From: Gomphosphaeria aponina SAG 52.96 = DSM 107014
GTDB taxonomy: Bacteria > Cyanobacteriota > Cyanobacteriia > Cyanobacteriales > Gomphosphaeriaceae
DNA length: 40,475 nt
Direction: 5' to 3'
NCBI GenBank assembly: GCA_016903655.1
Contig: JADQBC010000017.1
Span: forward strand, 1 to 40,475
Shown: positions 8,439 through 16,435 of the stretch, piece by piece
How the letters are laid out: each line of letters opens with the position of its first letter
Position numbering within the stretch: the stretch's first letter is position 1
Notes under the pieces: model-generated
The model's database searches: none
What the model was told of the DNA's origin: nothing
What the model saw: the letters and a program-made list of their open reading frames with translations, nothing else
Position numbers and translations under genes: made by a program

Positions 8439-9209
8439 CTAATAACTAGACAAGGCCCGCCAAAAAGTATAAACTGCGAGAATAACTAAAAAAGCAGAGA
8501 AACAAAAACTGACAAATTTATCAGGTAACTTAGGCAAAAAACGGGTACTAATTTGAGAACCGACAACCCCGCCAGCCCCTAAAATTAAACCAGGATAAAA
8601 TAAAACATTGCCCCTCATTGCATGACCAAAAGTAGCAGAAATTGCCGTAATCACAATCACTCCCAAACTGGTAATAATAGCCACTTTAATCTTTTCTCCC
8701 AATAATAACATTTGCAGGGGAACCAGAATTAACCCACCACCAACACCAAATAAACCAGCTAACAAACCAGCAGCGCCACCAGTACCAAGTCTAACTAGAA
8801 TAGGATTGATAACTTGATTTTCAGGGCTATTTTCCTGCGCAGCAACTCGCTGACGCAAATTTGATAAAAAAAGATTAAAAATTAAGAAAATGCCAAAAGT
8901 AGTCAGTAAAAGATAGTCAGACATTTGATCAGCCAGGTAAGCTCCAAATTGAGCAGTAACTAACGAGGGAAGTCCTAAATAAAGTACTCGCCGAAAATCG
9001 AGAAAACCCATGCGCCAATTCTGTAAACTGCCAGCAATGGAGGTCATCACAATGGCTAAACTAGAAGTAGCTACCGCTTCCACAGGAGTGGAACCAAAAG
9101 TAACTAACAGTGGCACTAAAACAGTACCGCCCCCAATGCCAAGTAGTCCAGCCAGCAGTCCAGAAAATAAACCGCCAAGGAGCATCAATAACCAATTTGC
9201 TGATAACAT
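8439..9209 (-). CDS. TauE/SafE family membrane transporter
   Basis: The 256-residue protein consists of about eight hydrophobic segments in two repeats. Each repeat starts with the family's glycine-rich motif: GLLAGLLGIGGGTVLVPLL near residue 17 and GLLAGLFGVGGGLILVPLQ near residue 150. TauE/SafE proteins export sulfite, sulfoacetate or related organosulfur anions, but the substrate cannot be read from the sequence. No sulfur-metabolism gene is nearby. It is divergent from DUF751-rbfA, with only 50 bases between the starts. Confidence 0.9.
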   Translation of the reverse strand: MLSANWLLMLLGGLFSGLLAGLLGIGGGTVLVPLLVTFGSTPVEAVATSSLAIVMTSIAGSLQNWRMGFLDFRRVLYLGLPSLVTAQFGAYLADQMSDYLLLTTFGIFLIFNLFLSNLRQRVAAQENSPENQVINPILVRLGTGGAAGLLAGLFGVGGGLILVPLQMLLLGEKIKVAIITSLGVIVITAISATFGHAMRGNVLFYPGLILGAGGVVGSQISTRFLPKLPDKFVSFCFSAFLVILAVYTFWRALSSY

Positions 9210-9259
9210 AATAAATTGAGCAAGCAGCTTCTTTGAGTAAAGTATAACTTTTAGCTAAA

Positions 9260-9457
9260 ATGCAGGACTTTTTTGAGAACGTTTCTCGCTACCCCCGCTA
9301 CTTAATCAGTTTCAGTTTAGGCATATTTTTCGCCTTCTTTGAAAGACTGCGACCTCTGTTTAAAAATCCTGTGACGGGATTAGCATTAGTAGGAATGCTG
9401 CTGGGGAGTTTTTCGGTTGTATTCTTTACCCTGCGCGCAATGCTGGGGTTAACCTAA
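9260..9457 (+). CDS. DUF751 (Ycf33-like) small membrane protein
   Basis: The 65-residue protein contains VSRYPRYLISFSLGIFFAFFERLRPLFKNP and a second hydrophobic segment ending FTLRAMLGL. The NVSRYPRY and LKNPVT patterns are characteristic of the DUF751 family of cyanobacteria, related to the plastid Ycf33 protein. Function is unknown; two membrane segments are likely. It lies 104 bases before rbfA in the same direction, an arrangement I recall from other cyanobacteria, so the two may be co-transcribed. Confidence 0.8.
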   Translation: MQDFFENVSRYPRYLISFSLGIFFAFFERLRPLFKNPVTGLALVGMLLGSFSVVFFTLRAMLGLT

Positions 9458-9561
9458 ATTTCTCAGTGCCAAGAAAAATGCAGCTAGATCGCCGAAGATG
9501 GAGAAAAACCGATAGGATATAAAGAAAATAGCCCAGATAAGCCAAAAAAGGGGGCAAAATT

Positions 9562-9915
9562 ATGGCTACTAGCCGTCGAATGTCTAAAGTTTCCTCCCTG
9601 ATCAAACAAGAAGTCAGCCAAATGCTGTTAAATGGCATTAAAGATGACCGAGTTGGGGCAGGGATGGTGAGCATTACAGATGTGGATGTGTCGGGAGATT
9701 TACAACACGCGAAGATATTTGTGAGTATCTATGGAACAGAGGCAGCAAAAGCAGAGACAATGGAAGGATTAAAGTCTTCAACAGGGTTTGTAAGACGAGA
9801 ATTGGGTCAGCGAATACGGTTGCGACGCACTCCAGAAGTGGTGTTTCTTGAAGATACTTCCCTCGAAAGAGGCGATCGCCTTTTAAATCTGATCAATAAA
9901 ATAAGTGAAACTTGA
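9562..9915 (+). CDS. rbfA: 30S ribosome-binding factor RbfA
   Basis: RbfA is a KH-domain protein that binds the immature 30S subunit and helps process and fold the 5' end of 16S rRNA, especially in the cold. This 117-residue protein has the expected features: [19 protein letters not shown] at the start, [23 protein letters not shown] in the middle and [23 protein letters not shown] near the end. Its length is usual for cyanobacteria. A GGGGG lies upstream of the ATG. It follows DUF751 and precedes a GH3 hydrolase, with a repeat-filled gap. Confidence 0.95.
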   Translation: MATSRRMSKVSSLIKQEVSQMLLNGIKDDRVGAGMVSITDVDVSGDLQHAKIFVSIYGTEAAKAETMEGLKSSTGFVRRELGQRIRLRRTPEVVFLEDTSLERGDRLLNLINKISET

Positions 9916-10024
9916 TGCTGCTGAGATTACTCGAATCTATCAAGCAAGTTGCAAAACGGGATAAATAGGTAATTACTGGACTTTGGACAATTGGCAATAG
10001 CATAGTTGACAGAAATAAAATAAA

Positions 10025-10113
10025 TGGTAGTCCTGTAGAAATAGTGGTTTTTGCCTTTTTGCTTCTTATGGAGCGTTATACAGACTTGGAGCACTACTTT
10101 TACAGGACTACCA
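10025..10113. mobile_element. 89-bp MITE-like inverted-repeat element
   Basis: TGGTAGTCCTGTA (10025-10037) is a perfect 13-bp inverted repeat of TACAGGACTACCA (10101-10113); imperfect pairing continues inward for about ten more bases. AATAAA flanks both sides (10019-10024 and 10114-10119), which may be a 6-bp target duplication, although the region is A-rich. No gene lies inside. It sits in the 9916-10245 gap after rbfA. Confidence 0.65.
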
Positions 10114-10143
10114 AATAAATAGACTTTTTGCATGCATTCTATT

Positions 10144-10171
10144 AGTAGGGAGTAGGGAGTAGGGAGTAGGG
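10144..10171. repeat. heptamer tandem repeat (AGTAGGG)4
   Basis: Four exact copies of AGTAGGG in a row, a short tandemly repeated repetitive (STRR) type sequence familiar from cyanobacteria. Together with the element at 10025 it accounts for most of the 9916-10245 gap; no gene is seen in the rest. Confidence 0.9.
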
Positions 10172-10245
10172 AGAGTTATACATGAAATAAATATAAAAAT
10201 TGATTTTGGTTTTAGTTTCGCACTCATGTCTAATGACTAATAACT

Positions 10246-11838
10246 GTGATTGAATTACCTTCTTGGAGTCTGAAAGAACAGATTGGACAAATGGTTGTGG
10301 TACGTGCCGCTGGCTATTTGTTTGATCATCAAATTGGTTACCCCGCTTGGGAAGCACCAGCAGCTAAACTACGCTCTTGGTTGCAGGGTTTAAACCTGGG
10401 TGGGGTAATTTTACTGGGGGGAAGTGCAGCAGAGTTAGCCTGGCGTACCCAACAACTCCAAAGTTGGGCAAAAACTCCTTTACTTATTGCAGCAGATATT
10501 GAAGAAGGAGTCGGTCAACGTTTTTCAGGAGCAACCTGGTTTCCTCCTCCAATGGCACTGGGGGCGATCGCTACTCAGAATCTGGATTTAGCAGTCAATT
10601 TAGCTTACCAAATGGGAGCAGTTACAGCCGCGGAAGCTTTGGCTATTGGCATTAACTGGCTACTTGCTCCAGTGGTTGATGTGAATAATAATCCTGATAA
10701 CCCAGTTATTAATGTACGGGCTTTTGGCAAGACTCCAGCAATTGTGAGTAAGCTGGCTACGGCTTTTATTGCAGGGGCAAAATTATCTCCAGTTTTGACT
10801 ACGGCGAAACATTTTCCTGGACATGGAGACACTACCGTTGATTCTCATTTGAGATTACCTATTATCCCCCATTCGCTCGAAAGACTCGAAACAGTGGAAT
10901 TGCCTCCATTTCAACAGGCGATCGCCGCCCGAGTAGATAGTGTGATGAGCGCTCATTTACTTATTCGAGCTTGGGATAATATTTACCCTGCCACTTTATC
11001 CCCATCTATTCTCACTGGTCAACTCCGCCAAAAACTGGGATTTGAGGGTTTAATTGTCACAGATGCTTTAATTATGGGCGGAGTGAGTAATTTTGCTTCC
11101 CCCGCCGAACTGGCAGTTATGGCAGTGGAAGCTGGAGCAGATATTTTACTTATGCCAGAAAATCCTGCAGTAGCTATAGAAGCGGTTGAGCAGGCAGTAC
11201 ACTCAGGCCGTTTAACTGCACAAAGAATTAAAGAGTCTGTAACTAGAATTTGGCAAGCTAAACTTACTCTCCCCTGCCCCTTTGCAGGTTTGGGGGCAGC
11301 CTCCTTCCTTTCGGAGTTAGCTCTACCTTCAGCGAGGAAAACAGTGGCAACCATTTTGCGCAGTTCCCTGGTAACTGGAGGGTTGCTCCCCATCGAGCCT
11401 ACTGGTGGCAGACATTTACTGCTCGTAGATGATGTTTTTAATTGTGATTTTCTTCTTCAGCATACCCAGGCGGTCAAGTTTGCCCAACAATTGGGCTATC
11501 AAGTCCAACTATTTGACCAGCAGACTCTTGCCTTTGGGCTAAATGATGCTCAAAACACTGTATTATCAGTTTTTCTGCGGGGAAACCCTTTCCGCGGTAC
11601 GGCAGGGTTAACTGCTCAAACACAGGAAAACCTGAAGCAATTATTCCAAACTGGCTTAGTAACAGGTTTGCTAGTTTATGGTAGTCCTTATGTTTTGGAC
11701 TGGTTGCGATCTCACTTACCTTCTCAGTTCCCCTGGGTGTTTAATTATGGACAAATGCCCTCAGCTCAGGCTCTCTCCTGGGAGATCTTGTTCGGTTTGT
11801 CAAGGTTTCCTAACTTTCAGCTCGAAAATTTTTTGTAA
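10246..11838 (+). CDS. glycoside hydrolase family 3 (beta-N-acetylhexosaminidase-like)
   Basis: The 530-residue enzyme shows the GH3 signature KHFPGHGDTTVDSH in the TTAKHFPGHGD region around residue 187; NagZ-type members use this His/Asp pair and the following SDAL-like loop (here VTDALIMGGV, with the catalytic Asp). NagZ enzymes remove N-acetylglucosamine from peptidoglycan fragments. This one is longer than NagZ (about 340 residues), with an extra C-terminal domain of about 170 residues, as in other cyanobacterial versions. There is no clear signal peptide, so it is probably cytoplasmic. The start is GTG with no ribosome site; the first residues IELPSWSLKEQIGQM fit the family start. It follows rbfA in the same direction. 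The exact substrate is uncertain. Confidence 0.88.
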   Translation: MIELPSWSLKEQIGQMVVVRAAGYLFDHQIGYPAWEAPAAKLRSWLQGLNLGGVILLGGSAAELAWRTQQLQSWAKTPLLIAADIEEGVGQRFSGATWFPPPMALGAIATQNLDLAVNLAYQMGAVTAAEALAIGINWLLAPVVDVNNNPDNPVINVRAFGKTPAIVSKLATAFIAGAKLSPVLTTAKHFPGHGDTTVDSHLRLPIIPHSLERLETVELPPFQQAIAARVDSVMSAHLLIRAWDNIYPATLSPSILTGQLRQKLGFEGLIVTDALIMGGVSNFASPAELAVMAVEAGADILLMPENPAVAIEAVEQAVHSGRLTAQRIKESVTRIWQAKLTLPCPFAGLGAASFLSELALPSARKTVATILRSSLVTGGLLPIEPTGGRHLLLVDDVFNCDFLLQHTQAVKFAQQLGYQVQLFDQQTLAFGLNDAQNTVLSVFLRGNPFRGTAGLTAQTQENLKQLFQTGLVTGLLVYGSPYVLDWLRSHLPSQFPWVFNYGQMPSAQALSWEILFGLSRFPNFQLENFL

Positions 11839-11985
11839 ACTTTTCTTAACAATTTTGCTCCTCAACCGCTATGAGCCTGAGAAACCAAGGAAAATGTAGC
11901 TAGGGATACAGAAAAAACTAGATTTACTATTCTGGGAAATTAGACTATAGTGATTAGAAGAGCCGTTAATTAAGTCTTTATTCTT

Positions 11986-12246
11986 ATGAGCATTACCATT
12001 TTACCCGCCCCAGTTTCTCCCTCTTCCTTGTCTCCTATTCATTACACTCTGGATATGATTAGAGACGAGGTGCGTCAACTGGTGGAAAAAGGAATTGTAA
12101 GTCGCCACCAGCCAATTTATACCATTTGTCAATACATTCATCCTCGTGAATGGGTTTGTGTAGAGTGTGAACTAGAGAGATGTGATTATTTGCTACGAGA
12201 TCAAATAGCCGATTTAATTCCCGCAGAAGAATGGGATAGTGATTAA
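11986..12246 (+). CDS. DUF4327 family protein, copy 1
   Basis: The 86-residue protein ends with the strongly conserved core IRDEVRQLVEKGIVSRHQPIY, then REWVCVECELERCDYLLRDQI, then EEWDSD. The family is restricted to cyanobacteria and has no known function. The core has two cysteines (VCVEC) that could bind a metal, and a third in ERCDYL. The first 17 residues are Pro/Ser-rich and variable. A paralogue lies 291 bases downstream. Confidence 0.85.
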   Translation: MSITILPAPVSPSSLSPIHYTLDMIRDEVRQLVEKGIVSRHQPIYTICQYIHPREWVCVECELERCDYLLRDQIADLIPAEEWDSD

Positions 12247-12292
12247 AAATTAAGCAGTTACAAATAATTTGAAATTTGAAAGAAAAAAAATA

Positions 12293-12320
12293 TTTTCCCC
12301 TACTGGTTTTTAGGGGAAAA
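12293..12320. terminator. hairpin between the two DUF4327 genes
   Basis: TTTTCCCCTA (12293-12302) pairs perfectly with TAGGGGAAAA (12311-12320) around an 8-base loop. On the minus strand the stem is followed by a T-rich run (ATATTTTTTTTC), on the plus strand by AAAAAGCC. It would end transcription best on the minus strand, where no gene immediately precedes it, so the role is unclear. Confidence 0.45.
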
Positions 12321-12537
12321 AGCCATTATTTTTAGCGATCTGTTCCCAGCTCAACTGGCTACAGGTCGCTTTTCACTATTTGTCATGGAAGGGGATAAAT
12401 CTTAAGCAAAGATTAAGAGTTTTTAGGTTCTCAAAATATGGCGTTAAATTGTAATTAAGAATACGGAGGAAAATTTGTTCTTCTGTTAGCAAAAATTAGC
12501 TAAGATAGAAATCAAGCCTTTCTATTTAGGTGCAGAT

Positions 12538-12774
12538 ATGATTACTAAAACATTAACGTCTCCAGTATTTTACTCCCTGGAAATGATTCAAGACGAAGTG
12601 CGTGAACTGGTACAAAAAGGGAGTGTAAGTCGTCAGCAGCATATTTACACTCTGTGTCATTACATTCCTGCTCGGGAGTGGGTTTGCGTCGAGTGCGAGT
12701 TAGAAAGGGCTGACTACTTACTGCGCGATCGCATTGGTGAGCTAATTGGTAAAGAAAAATGGGATAATGATTAA
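12538..12774 (+). CDS. DUF4327 family protein, copy 2
   Basis: The 78-residue paralogue of the gene at 11986 shares IQDEVRELVQKGSVSRQQHIY and REWVCVECELERADYLLRDRI. The VCVEC pair is kept; the third cysteine of copy 1 is replaced by Ala. Each copy has its own upstream region, with an intervening hairpin, so the two may be expressed differently. The stop codon overlaps that of the convergent gene by four bases (TTAA). Confidence 0.85.
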   Translation: MITKTLTSPVFYSLEMIQDEVRELVQKGSVSRQQHIYTLCHYIPAREWVCVECELERADYLLRDRIGELIGKEKWDND

Positions 12775-13151
12775 TCCTGAGACTGGCGTAATTGTTCTAA
12801 TTCTGTTCTTAGAGATACAACTTGTGCGGTTAATTCTTTTAACTCCACTTCGGTGCTGGTTTTAGTGGTGGCAGTTGGGTAATTTTGAACGCTAGTTGTA
12901 GTTCTGCCTTCTGGTGTGGAGCTGGCTTGTTGTTTCAATAATTCATCTATCATTCTACGGGCTTCTTGTTCGGTGGTTTCACCTTTTTGGGCCCATTCAG
13001 TAGTCCGTTGTTGGAGTTCTGTTTGTAACTGAGATAGAGTGGCTGATCGTTTGGCTGGATCTTGGATAGTTTCAACTAGAGAGGCGGTTGCACCTACAGT
13101 AATGCGAAAGCCTTGTTGGATTAAGGTAAAAAGGTCGTTGTTAGAGTTCAT
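12771..13151 (-). CDS. phasin-like coiled-coil protein, function unknown
   Basis: The 126-residue soluble protein begins MNSNNDLFTLIQQGFRITVGATASLVETIQD, has a helical middle (LSQLQTELQQRTTEWAQKGE), a Ser/Thr-rich linker (TPEGRTTTSVQNYPTATTKTS) and a leucine-zipper-like end (ELKELTAQVVSLRTELEQLRQ). Similar proteins occur across cyanobacteria; the amphipathic N-terminus followed by coiled coil recalls phasins, but this is resemblance, not identification. It overlaps the convergent DUF4327 gene by four bases. Confidence 0.5.
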   Translation of the reverse strand: MNSNNDLFTLIQQGFRITVGATASLVETIQDPAKRSATLSQLQTELQQRTTEWAQKGETTEQEARRMIDELLKQQASSTPEGRTTTSVQNYPTATTKTSTEVELKELTAQVVSLRTELEQLRQSQD

Positions 13152-13215
13152 TTTTGTGAGTAATCAAGTTTTCTAGCATTTTAGCGAGTGGGGAGAGATT
13201 TTGGTTGGATGAGCA

Positions 13216-13560
13216 CTAACCTACTTGTTCTAAATAAAGTTCGATATCTTCGAGTAAGCGGGTGAGTTCTGCTTCGGTAGTAAGTCGGATGCGGTCATCG
13301 CGAATGGTTAATAAGACTTTAGCTGCAAAGGGACTGGGATAAATATTCGGGTTGCAGAAAATCTCCAAAAAAATGTCGCCAGTATAACGATATTCCAGGG
13401 ATTTTTGAGGAGTTGGTCTGCCACCGCCAGCAGCATGAGTGGCGATCGCTTTCAGACTCTGCATGAGTTGGGAAATTTCCTGTTTTAAGTTTCTAGCAGC
13501 TTCAGGGGTAAAGTTGAAACCAACTGAGCCTTGAAGGATGTTGAGGGTGAGTTGAGCCAT
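13216..13560 (-). CDS. conserved cyanobacterial protein, function unknown
   Basis: The 114-residue protein begins MAQLTLNILQGSVGFNFTPEAARNLK at 13560; an upstream ATG at 13590 would add ten residues without an obvious ribosome site. It is soluble, with a helical middle (EISQLMQSLKAIATHA), a Gly-rich loop and an end rich in L/E (TRLLEDIELYLEQVG) preceded by strands around IFLEIFCNPNIYPSPF and VLLTIRDDRIRL. No catalytic motif is seen. It runs in the same direction as the phasin-like gene, 64 bases before it, and could share its transcript. Confidence 0.55.
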   Translation of the reverse strand: MAQLTLNILQGSVGFNFTPEAARNLKQEISQLMQSLKAIATHAAGGGRPTPQKSLEYRYTGDIFLEIFCNPNIYPSPFAAKVLLTIRDDRIRLTTEAELTRLLEDIELYLEQVG

Positions 13561-13706
13561 AAGCAATGAATATTGATACTCCAACGCCAAGGGGCAAAGT
13601 TTTTACAAAATTTATCATAAAAGGGGATTGAGAACAACATTGTTTCTGGGCTCAATTTCTTATACTCAACCCGCCCCTACATTTTTAATTGAGAATTGAT
13701 AATTTT

Positions 13707-14612
13707 ATGAAAGATAATCGAGCTGAGGTGCGTAAAGTCCTGATCATTACCCTACTGCTCAATGTCTTGGTAATGGGTTTGAAGGCAGCGGTGGGTTTTA
13801 TTACAGGGTCTCTAAGTTTACAAGCAGATGCTTTGCATAGCGTTACTGATAGTGCTAATAATGTTTTAGGTTTGGCTGCTAATCGCTTTTCTTCTCCTTA
13901 TCCAGATCGGGATCATCCCTACGGTCATCAGAAGTTTGAAGCGGTGGGCGCTTTGGGAATTGCTGCTTTTTTGGGTGTTACTTGTTTTGAGATTATTCGC
14001 GGTGCAGTTGAGCAGATTTTCGTTGGTGTAACTCCTGTGCGTATTTCTGCCCCAGAATTATTTTTGCTGTTAATTGTTCTGGGAGTAAATATTTTTGTGG
14101 CATTCTATGAGCGGCAAGTGGGTCGGCGGGTGGGAAGTGCCATTTTAATTGCTGATGCTTCTCATACCATGAGCGATATTTGGGTAACAATGACTGTGTT
14201 GGCAGGTTTAATTGGAATTTGGCTGGGGGGGTCAAATGTACCTTACATAGAATGGATTGATGTTATTTTAGCTTTTCCTGTAGCTTTGTTAGTATTTCGC
14301 AGTGGGTGGGAGGTGTTGAGGGCAAATTTACCCTGGTTGGTGGATGAAATGGCGATCGCTCCTGAAGCGATTCATCAAATTGCCATTGAAGTACCTGGAG
14401 TTGTTAACTGTCACGATATTGCTTCACGGGGTTTGTTGGGGCGACAGGTATTTATTGAAATGCACTTAATTGTGGATGCTCCTGATGTGGAAACTGCCCA
14501 TATTATTGCTGAAAAGGTGGAAGCTAAATTGATGGAACGTTTTAGCCCTGTACGGGTTTTAATTCAGGTTGAACCTCCTCATCATCAATCAGACCACATG
14601 ACTTTTGAATAA
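13707..14612 (+). CDS. cation diffusion facilitator (CDF) metal exporter
   Basis: The 301-residue protein has about six membrane segments. The two metal-site motifs are present: D41-ALH-SVTD (D41, H44, D48) in segment 2 and D150-ASHTMSD (D150, H153, D157) in segment 5. This is the CDF signature for proton-coupled export of Zn, Fe, Mn, Cd or Co. A cytosolic C-terminal domain (about 215-301) with EAIHQIAIEVPGVVNCHDI and HLIVDAPDVETAH fits the family's dimerisation domain. A TTG upstream at 13689 could extend it by six residues, but ATG is preferred. Metal specificity cannot be told from the sequence. Confidence 0.93.
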   Translation: MKDNRAEVRKVLIITLLLNVLVMGLKAAVGFITGSLSLQADALHSVTDSANNVLGLAANRFSSPYPDRDHPYGHQKFEAVGALGIAAFLGVTCFEIIRGAVEQIFVGVTPVRISAPELFLLLIVLGVNIFVAFYERQVGRRVGSAILIADASHTMSDIWVTMTVLAGLIGIWLGGSNVPYIEWIDVILAFPVALLVFRSGWEVLRANLPWLVDEMAIAPEAIHQIAIEVPGVVNCHDIASRGLLGRQVFIEMHLIVDAPDVETAHIIAEKVEAKLMERFSPVRVLIQVEPPHHQSDHMTFE

Positions 14613-14619
14613 GATCACT

Positions 14620-14789
14620 TAAGTAGGTAGGCAAAATTATTTATCCAATTTCTGTAGGGGCGGGCCAGCGGGATAACCTATGTTGCACAACAAAAAAGGA
14701 AAATCCCCCCTAACCCCCCTTTGAAAGGGGGGAAATTAAAGGTTCAAAACCCGCCCTCACCCATGTAATTAATTTTGTCTAATTACTTA
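14620..14789. mobile_element. MITE, TA-flanked family, with an internal insertion
   Basis: Reverse orientation relative to the copies at 7629 and 25614. It runs from TA-AGTAGGTAGGCAAAATTATTT to ATGTAATTAATTTTGTCTAATTACT-TA, 170 bp against 123-131 in its relatives. The extra length is a 40-50 bp block at about 14697-14741 that holds CCCCCCTAACCCCCC and its complement-like TTTGAAAGGGGGG, a G/C-run repeat of a kind common in cyanobacteria. Confidence 0.7.
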
Positions 14790-15017
14790 GCAGTAAAAGG
14801 GGCGGGTTTTGCCAGATAAAGATTTCGGTTGAACTGCTATATTAGACCTGTTGCGAAACTCTAAAAAACCCCACCCCAACCCTCCCCTTGGTAAGGGGAG
14901 GGAGCCCTACATTCCAAGCATTTCTCCCCCCCGCGGGCTCGGGGGGGTAGGGGGGGTTAACACAAATGATCGCTCATTGGTCTATTGTGCCTAAACCCGC
15001 CCCTACAGGTAACAATT
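14790..15017. repeat. repeat-filled gap with GC hairpins
   Basis: There is no gene. CCCTCCCCTT (14880-14889) pairs perfectly with AAGGGGAGGG (14893-14902). CCCCCCC (14926-14932) pairs with GGGGGGG (14941-14947). A 32-base stretch at 14951-14982 that ends CGCTCATTGGTC is a copy of the left arm of the palindrome at 25576. It lies downstream of the convergent CDF and mraY genes. Confidence 0.7.
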
Positions 15018-16076
15018 TTAGGCAAAGAGTAAAACTGCTGTTGCTGTGAGAAAACTGATTAAATAAAATCCCCCTACTACTTGGGTTTCTGACCAGCCGC
15101 TGAGTTCTAAATGATGGTGTAGGGGAGCCATTTTCAATAAACGTTTGCCTTTTCCATCGGGCCCTTTGGTGGCTTTATAATAACTGACTTGGGCAATTAC
15201 TGATAGGGATTCGACAAAGAAAATCCCACTTAAAATAAACAATTCCCAAAGATGATTACTAAGTAACCCTATCCCTGCTAAAGCAGCGCCGAGAGCTAAT
15301 GAACCAGTATCACCCATAAATACTGTAGCTTTGTTGCGGTTGTGAACAAGAAAACCAAGACAAGCGCCACTAAAACAGACAGAGAAAATCATTAATTCTG
15401 GTGCAGTGGGTGCAAGAATAACGCCGAGTGCGAGAAAGGCGATCGCCGCTGTCCCTGCTGCTAGTCCATCTACTCCGTCTGTCAGGTTCGTCCCGTTACT
15501 TTCTGCTACTAACACAAATACTGCTAAGAGCCAAAATAACCAGCCCAGGGAAACAACTAAATTTCCTGGGAGGGAAATTGTGGTAATAGTGCTGGGTTGA
15601 CTCCCAACCATCCAGAGACAAAACAGGATCGCTACAACAATTTGCAGGGTTAGTTTTTTTTGCGGGGAGATACCTTTATTGGACTGCTGGCGGAGAATTT
15701 GCCAGTCGTCTAGCCAGCCAATACCTGCGTAGGCTAGGGTGAGGAGGGTGAGGGTGAGTACTTTTGGGGTAAAATTTGACCACAGTAGGGCTACTATAAT
15801 TGCTACTGGGACAAAAAATATTCCCCCCATTGTGGGGGTACCTGCCTTTTTTAAATGGGTAGAAGGGCCATCTTCTTGGATGACTTGTCCTGTTTTCAGT
15901 CTTTGCAACAGGGGTACAACTGCATAACCCAATAAAGCTGTAATCAATGTACAGACTCCCAGGGGTAAAATTGCGGCAGTCTGGAAACAAATGAGCGGTA
16001 ACATTAAAAATGCCAGGAAAACCAGTAGAGTTGTCCCTGATGGGTTTAGCGAGAATATTTTTACTTTTGTTTCCAC
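15018..16076 (-). CDS. mraY: phospho-N-acetylmuramoyl-pentapeptide transferase MraY
   Basis: MraY transfers phospho-MurNAc-pentapeptide from UDP to undecaprenyl phosphate, making lipid I at the inner face of the plasma membrane, the first membrane step of peptidoglycan synthesis. This 352-residue protein has about ten hydrophobic segments and the family motifs: EDGPSTHLKKAGTPTMGG, NLTDGVDGLAAG (catalytic Asp residues), GDTGSLALGAAL and LKMAPLHHHLELSGWSE with the HHH loop. Length fits cyanobacterial MraY. It is followed (upstream on this strand) by DUF3134 with a 19-base gap, so the two are probably co-transcribed. Confidence 0.97.
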   Translation of the reverse strand: METKVKIFSLNPSGTTLLVFLAFLMLPLICFQTAAILPLGVCTLITALLGYAVVPLLQRLKTGQVIQEDGPSTHLKKAGTPTMGGIFFVPVAIIVALLWSNFTPKVLTLTLLTLAYAGIGWLDDWQILRQQSNKGISPQKKLTLQIVVAILFCLWMVGSQPSTITTISLPGNLVVSLGWLFWLLAVFVLVAESNGTNLTDGVDGLAAGTAAIAFLALGVILAPTAPELMIFSVCFSGACLGFLVHNRNKATVFMGDTGSLALGAALAGIGLLSNHLWELFILSGIFFVESLSVIAQVSYYKATKGPDGKGKRLLKMAPLHHHLELSGWSETQVVGGFYLISFLTATAVLLFA

Positions 16077-16095
16077 AACTCTCTCACACCTATTC

Positions 16096-16326
16096 CTATA
16101 ATTCGTCGTCGAGAGGCTCTTCCTCTTCTACATCATAAACATCGTTATCGTCTGGGTCCATGAGAAAGTCTTCTTCTTCATCGATCAGGTTGTCTGTTCC
16201 TTGTTTTTCTCGGGGTATCAGGCGATTTGTGGCTATTAACCAGTCTATTAGTGAACTCTCTTGTTTGAGGGGAATCACTGTTGCTGGTTCGTAACGGGGT
16301 TCTTGACGTAATGACGGGTTGTTCAT
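16096..16326 (-). CDS. DUF3134 family protein
   Basis: The 76-residue protein begins MNNPSLRQEPRYEPATVIPL, contains SLIDWLIATNRLI and ends in a highly acidic tail (DEEEDFL, NDVYDVEEEEPLDDEL). The start and DWL-x-RLI motif match DUF3134, a cyanobacterial family of unknown function. It immediately precedes mraY in the same transcriptional direction. Confidence 0.8.
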   Translation of the reverse strand: MNNPSLRQEPRYEPATVIPLKQESSLIDWLIATNRLIPREKQGTDNLIDEEEDFLMDPDDNDVYDVEEEEPLDDEL

Positions 16327-16435
16327 TTGATATTTATTGTACTTAATTTGCCAGACATTTTGAGTTTATCACGAAAAAATTTTTCAGGGGCTACTCCTTT
16401 ATAATAATTGTTGTTCCCTAAGAATGGAGGTTGTG

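Noticed and set aside
9426-9674. 82-aa minus-strand ORF overlapping DUF751 and rbfA
   Set aside because: It is antisense to two well-supported genes and has no recognisable features.
10142-10357. Minus-strand 71-aa ORF across the AGTAGGG tract
   Set aside because: It consists of repeat translation (SLLPTPY-type) and the complement of the GH3 start.
13689-13706. TTG start extending the CDF transporter by six residues
   Set aside because: ATG 13707 gives the normal family start; the upstream bases are part of a repeat-like AATTGATAATT stretch.
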